From assembly GCA_034679985.1 (NCBI GenBank), contig JAXITR010000015.1:1-38549 (forward strand): a stretch of DNA of 38,549 nt, in the 5' to 3' direction. Source of the DNA: CAMDTE01 sp034679985. GTDB taxonomy: Bacteria; Bacteroidota; Bacteroidia; Flavobacteriales; Schleiferiaceae. Both the position numbers and the translations under genes were made by a program. Positions within the stretch are counted from its first letter, which is position 1; each line of letters opens with the position of its first letter. Positions 36,587 through 38,549 of this stretch are shown one piece after another. The notes under the pieces were generated by a model that was not told the origin of the DNA, did not search any database, and worked only from the letters and a program-made list of their open reading frames with translations.

Positions 36587-37648
36587 ATGAACTCCAAAGA
36601 CGAAAAAATCGCACAATTCGATCCAAACGGACTCGCCGCACCCGAAGCGTTGTATGGATTGCCCTTCGACGAAGCCGATGCCGAGGTTGTTGTTTTCCCG
36701 GTACCGTGGGAAGTAACCGTGAGTTATTCCAGCGGTACTGCCAGCGGGCCCGCAGCCGTTTTGGAGGCTTCCGCCCAGGTTGACTTGTACGACCCACGTA
36801 CACCAGAAGCATGGAAAATGGGGTTGTGGATGGCTCCTTTATCGCTCAAATGGCACGAAAAGTCGGACCGAAACCGGGAACGCGCGGTGGAGTATTTGGA
36901 AATGCTGGGGCAAGATTCGGTTGGAAAACGCGGTGCAAAACTCCTGGCGAAGGTGAATGAGGCCTGCGAAGAAATGATCGAATGGGTAGAGGCCTCAACC
37001 GAGGCCTATTTAACGGCCGGTAAGCTCGTTGCGTTGCTGGGTGGCGATCACAGTACGCCTTTGGGTTATCTGCGCGCATTGGGCAAGAAACATGGCTCAT
37101 TTGGGGTGTTGCAGATAGACGCCCATATGGATTTGCGGAAAGCGTACGAAGAGTTCACTTATTCCCATGCCTCCATCATGTACAACGCGCTGCAAACCGG
37201 TTTTATCTCGCGCTTGGTTCAGGTTGGTATCCGGGATTATTGCCAAGAAGAGGTGGAATACGCCGCCTCGGATTCCCGCGTTGTGGTTCATTACGACCGG
37301 GACATGAAGCAGGCGTCCTTCTCCGGAGAAACATGGGCGCAGCGGGTGGCGAAAATCGTGGCAGATTTGCCCGAAAAAGTATACTTGTCGTTTGACATCG
37401 ACGGATTGGATCCAAAACTCTGCCCCAATACTGGAACTCCAGTTGCAGGCGGGCTGGAAGCGGAACAAGTTTTGTTTTTGGTGGAAGCCGTTATTGACTC
37501 CGGAAGAACCATCATCGGTTTGGATTTAAACGAGGTTGCGCCCGGTTCCGAAGGGGATTGGGATGCGAATGTAGGCGCTCGAATGTTGTACCGTCTGTGC
37601 AACCTATTGGGCGAGAGCAACGGCCGGTTGCGTACCTTTGCATCATGA
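36587..37648 (+). CDS. Agmatinase/arginase-family ureohydrolase
   Basis: A 353-residue binuclear manganese (or nickel) hydrolase. All metal ligands are present: His155 in GGDHS, Asp178, His180 and Asp182 in DAHMDLR, and Asp270 and Asp272 in SFDIDGLD. The family C-terminal marks NTGTPVAGGL and GLDLNEVAPG are also clear. It is longer than classical agmatinases (about 305) because of a charged helical insert at about 85-140, a form seen in Bacteroidota 'agmatinase family' proteins. Likely reaction: hydrolysis of agmatine, or another guanidino compound, to an amine and urea; free guanidine or guanidino acids cannot be excluded from sequence. The ATG at 36587 is preferred over an earlier in-frame start inside the previous gene because the -7 box sits between. 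Its stop overlaps the purQ start (ATGA). Confidence 0.9.
   Translation: MNSKDEKIAQFDPNGLAAPEALYGLPFDEADAEVVVFPVPWEVTVSYSSGTASGPAAVLEASAQVDLYDPRTPEAWKMGLWMAPLSLKWHEKSDRNRERAVEYLEMLGQDSVGKRGAKLLAKVNEACEEMIEWVEASTEAYLTAGKLVALLGGDHSTPLGYLRALGKKHGSFGVLQIDAHMDLRKAYEEFTYSHASIMYNALQTGFISRLVQVGIRDYCQEEVEYAASDSRVVVHYDRDMKQASFSGETWAQRVAKIVADLPEKVYLSFDIDGLDPKLCPNTGTPVAGGLEAEQVLFLVEAVIDSGRTIIGLDLNEVAPGSEGDWDANVGARMLYRLCNLLGESNGRLRTFAS
37607..37640 (+). promoter_or_regulatory. Internal promoter for purQ inside the 3' end of the ureohydrolase gene
   Basis: TTG (37607-37609) is followed after 23 nt by a perfect TACCTTTG (37633-37640), ending 4 nt before the purQ ATG at 37645. The elements fit the consensus, though they lie wholly in coding sequence. 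purQ could thus be read from the operon and from its own leaderless transcript. Confidence 0.5.
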
Positions 37649-38346
37649 AGTGCGGAGTAGTCACCTTTCCTGGGTCCAATTGCGACCAAGACATGATTTT
37701 AGCCCTGCGTGAGGGTATGGGCGTTGAAACGGTGTCCTTGTGGCACAAAGACACCGATCTTCAAGGTGTTGACCTGGTTGTTCTTCCTGGTGGATTCTCG
37801 TACGGCGATTACTTGCGCTCCGGTGCAATTGCCAGATTCTCTCCCATTATGGGCGAAGTCATGCGCCACGCAGAGCGAGGAGGCTATGTTTTGGGGGTGT
37901 GTAATGGCTTTCAGATTTTGACGGAATCCGGCTTGCTTCCTGGTGCTTTACTCCACAACGATTCGCACAAGTTCATCTGCAAAAACGTTCACCTCCGCGT
38001 GCAGTCCCCTTTGAGTCCGATTACTGCGGGCCTAGAGGAAAATGGCGTGTTCAAAATTCCAATTGCCCACGGCGAAGGTCGTTTCCACGCCAGTGAAGAA
38101 GCCCTAAAAGAATTGAACGACAACGGCCAAGTGTTGTTTCGTTATTGCACCGAAGAAGGCTCCATTACCCCAGAGGCCAACCCCAACGGGGCCGCCGAAA
38201 ACATTGCCGGTATCACGAACCGCCACCGCAACGTAATGGGCATGATGCCGCACCCCGAACGCGCTGTAGACAGCGATTTGGGCAACAGCGATGGAATAGC
38301 GCTTTTTGAAAGCATGTTTGCACACATGGTTTCCGTTGCCCGCTAA
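37645..38346 (+). CDS. purQ: Phosphoribosylformylglycinamidine synthase subunit PurQ (glutaminase)
   Basis: A 233-residue class I glutamine amidotransferase that supplies ammonia for the fourth step of purine synthesis (FGAR to FGAM). The triad is Cys86 in LGVCNGFQIL with His203 and Glu205 in MMPHPERAVD. MKCGVVTFPGSNCDQD and VVLPGGFSYGDYLRSG are diagnostic. Length fits the small stand-alone PurQ that works with a separate PurL and PurS, in contrast to the fused 1200-residue PurL common in other Bacteroidota; the partner genes are not in the window. The start overlaps the ureohydrolase stop by four bases, which suggests translational coupling. A GC-rich hairpin follows 70 nt downstream. Confidence 0.96.
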   Translation: MKCGVVTFPGSNCDQDMILALREGMGVETVSLWHKDTDLQGVDLVVLPGGFSYGDYLRSGAIARFSPIMGEVMRHAERGGYVLGVCNGFQILTESGLLPGALLHNDSHKFICKNVHLRVQSPLSPITAGLEENGVFKIPIAHGEGRFHASEEALKELNDNGQVLFRYCTEEGSITPEANPNGAAENIAGITNRHRNVMGMMPHPERAVDSDLGNSDGIALFESMFAHMVSVAR

Positions 38347-38416
38347 AAAACTCCAACGTATTTAATCCAGCATCCCTTGGCTGCTTAAGCCGGATGGGTT
38401 TCAGAAAAAAGAGTGA

Positions 38417-38438
38417 GGCGCCGCCGGCCAGCGGCGCC
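38417..38438. terminator. GC-rich hairpin, probable terminator after purQ, possibly bidirectional
   Basis: GGCGCCGC (38417-38424) pairs perfectly with GCGGCGCC (38431-38438) around a 6-nt loop. On the plus strand a T5 run comes 8 nt later; on the minus strand CTCACTCTTTTTT follows. Neither T tract is adjacent to the stem, so efficiency is uncertain, but the position suits convergent genes. Confidence 0.6.
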
Positions 38439-38508
38439 ACAAACATTTTTATGGAAACCCAACCGGGGAAACCGACCCGGGATGCGGGAGTTACAAAGTT
38501 GGAGTTTG

Positions 38509-38549
38509 TTAGCTGGCACCGGGAACAACGTGTTCAAACAAGCTGTAAA
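38509..38549 (-). CDS. Possible C-terminal end of a minus-strand gene at the window edge
   Basis: A minus-strand frame enters the window and ends at TAA (38511 to 38509), giving YSLFEHVVPGAS as last residues. Its codons look normal, and the bidirectional hairpin at 38417 would separate it from purQ. A competing reading is a plus-strand start at ATG 38451 (METQPGKPTRDA...), open for 33 codons to the edge. Only flanking sequence can decide; no family is recognisable from so few residues. Confidence 0.3.
   Translation of the reverse strand, partial: YSLFEHVVPGAS

Overview
The window is from a member of the phylum Bacteroidota, probably a Flavobacteriales-like lineage of moderate GC. The evidence is TAnnTTTG-type -7 promoter boxes with TTG/TTTG -33 boxes, very large secreted proteins with HYR-like and SprB modules and a type IX secretion (T9SS) sorting domain, a CarboxypepD_reg/TonB-type outer-membrane barrel, the long form of PurF, a DUF2795 gene directly upstream of secA, and a PadR-PspC pair. 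I saw no tRNA, rRNA, CRISPR array, insertion sequence or prophage signature.

Region 1 (1-12163, minus strand) holds two giant secreted proteins. The first runs off the left edge (1322 residues visible, at least 13 HYR-like modules). The second is complete at 2610 residues and combines a beta-helix, Fn3-like domains, MAM/adhesin-like domains, four SprB-type repeats, seven HYR-like modules and a T9SS C-terminal domain. Each has its own promoter, and a strong terminator ends the second. Region 2 (12253-18492, minus) is housekeeping: a DUF2795 gene and secA as one unit (secA is broken by a one-base frameshift), then PduO-type cobalamin adenosyltransferase and purF.

Region 3 (18538-23583, plus) encodes two consecutive enzymes of 3-hydroxyanthranilate catabolism, ACMS decarboxylase and 3-hydroxyanthranilate 3,4-dioxygenase. 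They flank a 1152-residue secreted beta-propeller/PKD protein. A 14-bp perfect palindrome lies between purF and the decarboxylase, over two divergent -7-like boxes. A lipoprotein of unknown function converges on this block (23593-24576).

Region 4 (24736-28898, plus) holds a PadR regulator with a PspC membrane protein, then an M61-type metallopeptidase split over three frames by two one-base indels. Region 5 (28923-34075, minus) reads asd, TonB-type outer-membrane protein, msrA and aldo/keto reductase, all closely spaced. Region 6 (34330-38346, plus) is a secreted lamin-tail protein, an agmatinase-family ureohydrolase and purQ; the last two overlap by ATGA. A GC-rich hairpin closes purQ, and the tail of a minus-strand gene may enter at the right edge.

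I found no convincing new multi-gene system. The points most worth following are the three frameshifts in otherwise intact genes (probably sequence errors, but one is in essential secA), the many genes whose -7 box lies only 4-8 nt from the start codon (ultra-short or leaderless mRNAs), the palindromic divergent promoter, and the modular architecture of the two giant surface proteins.
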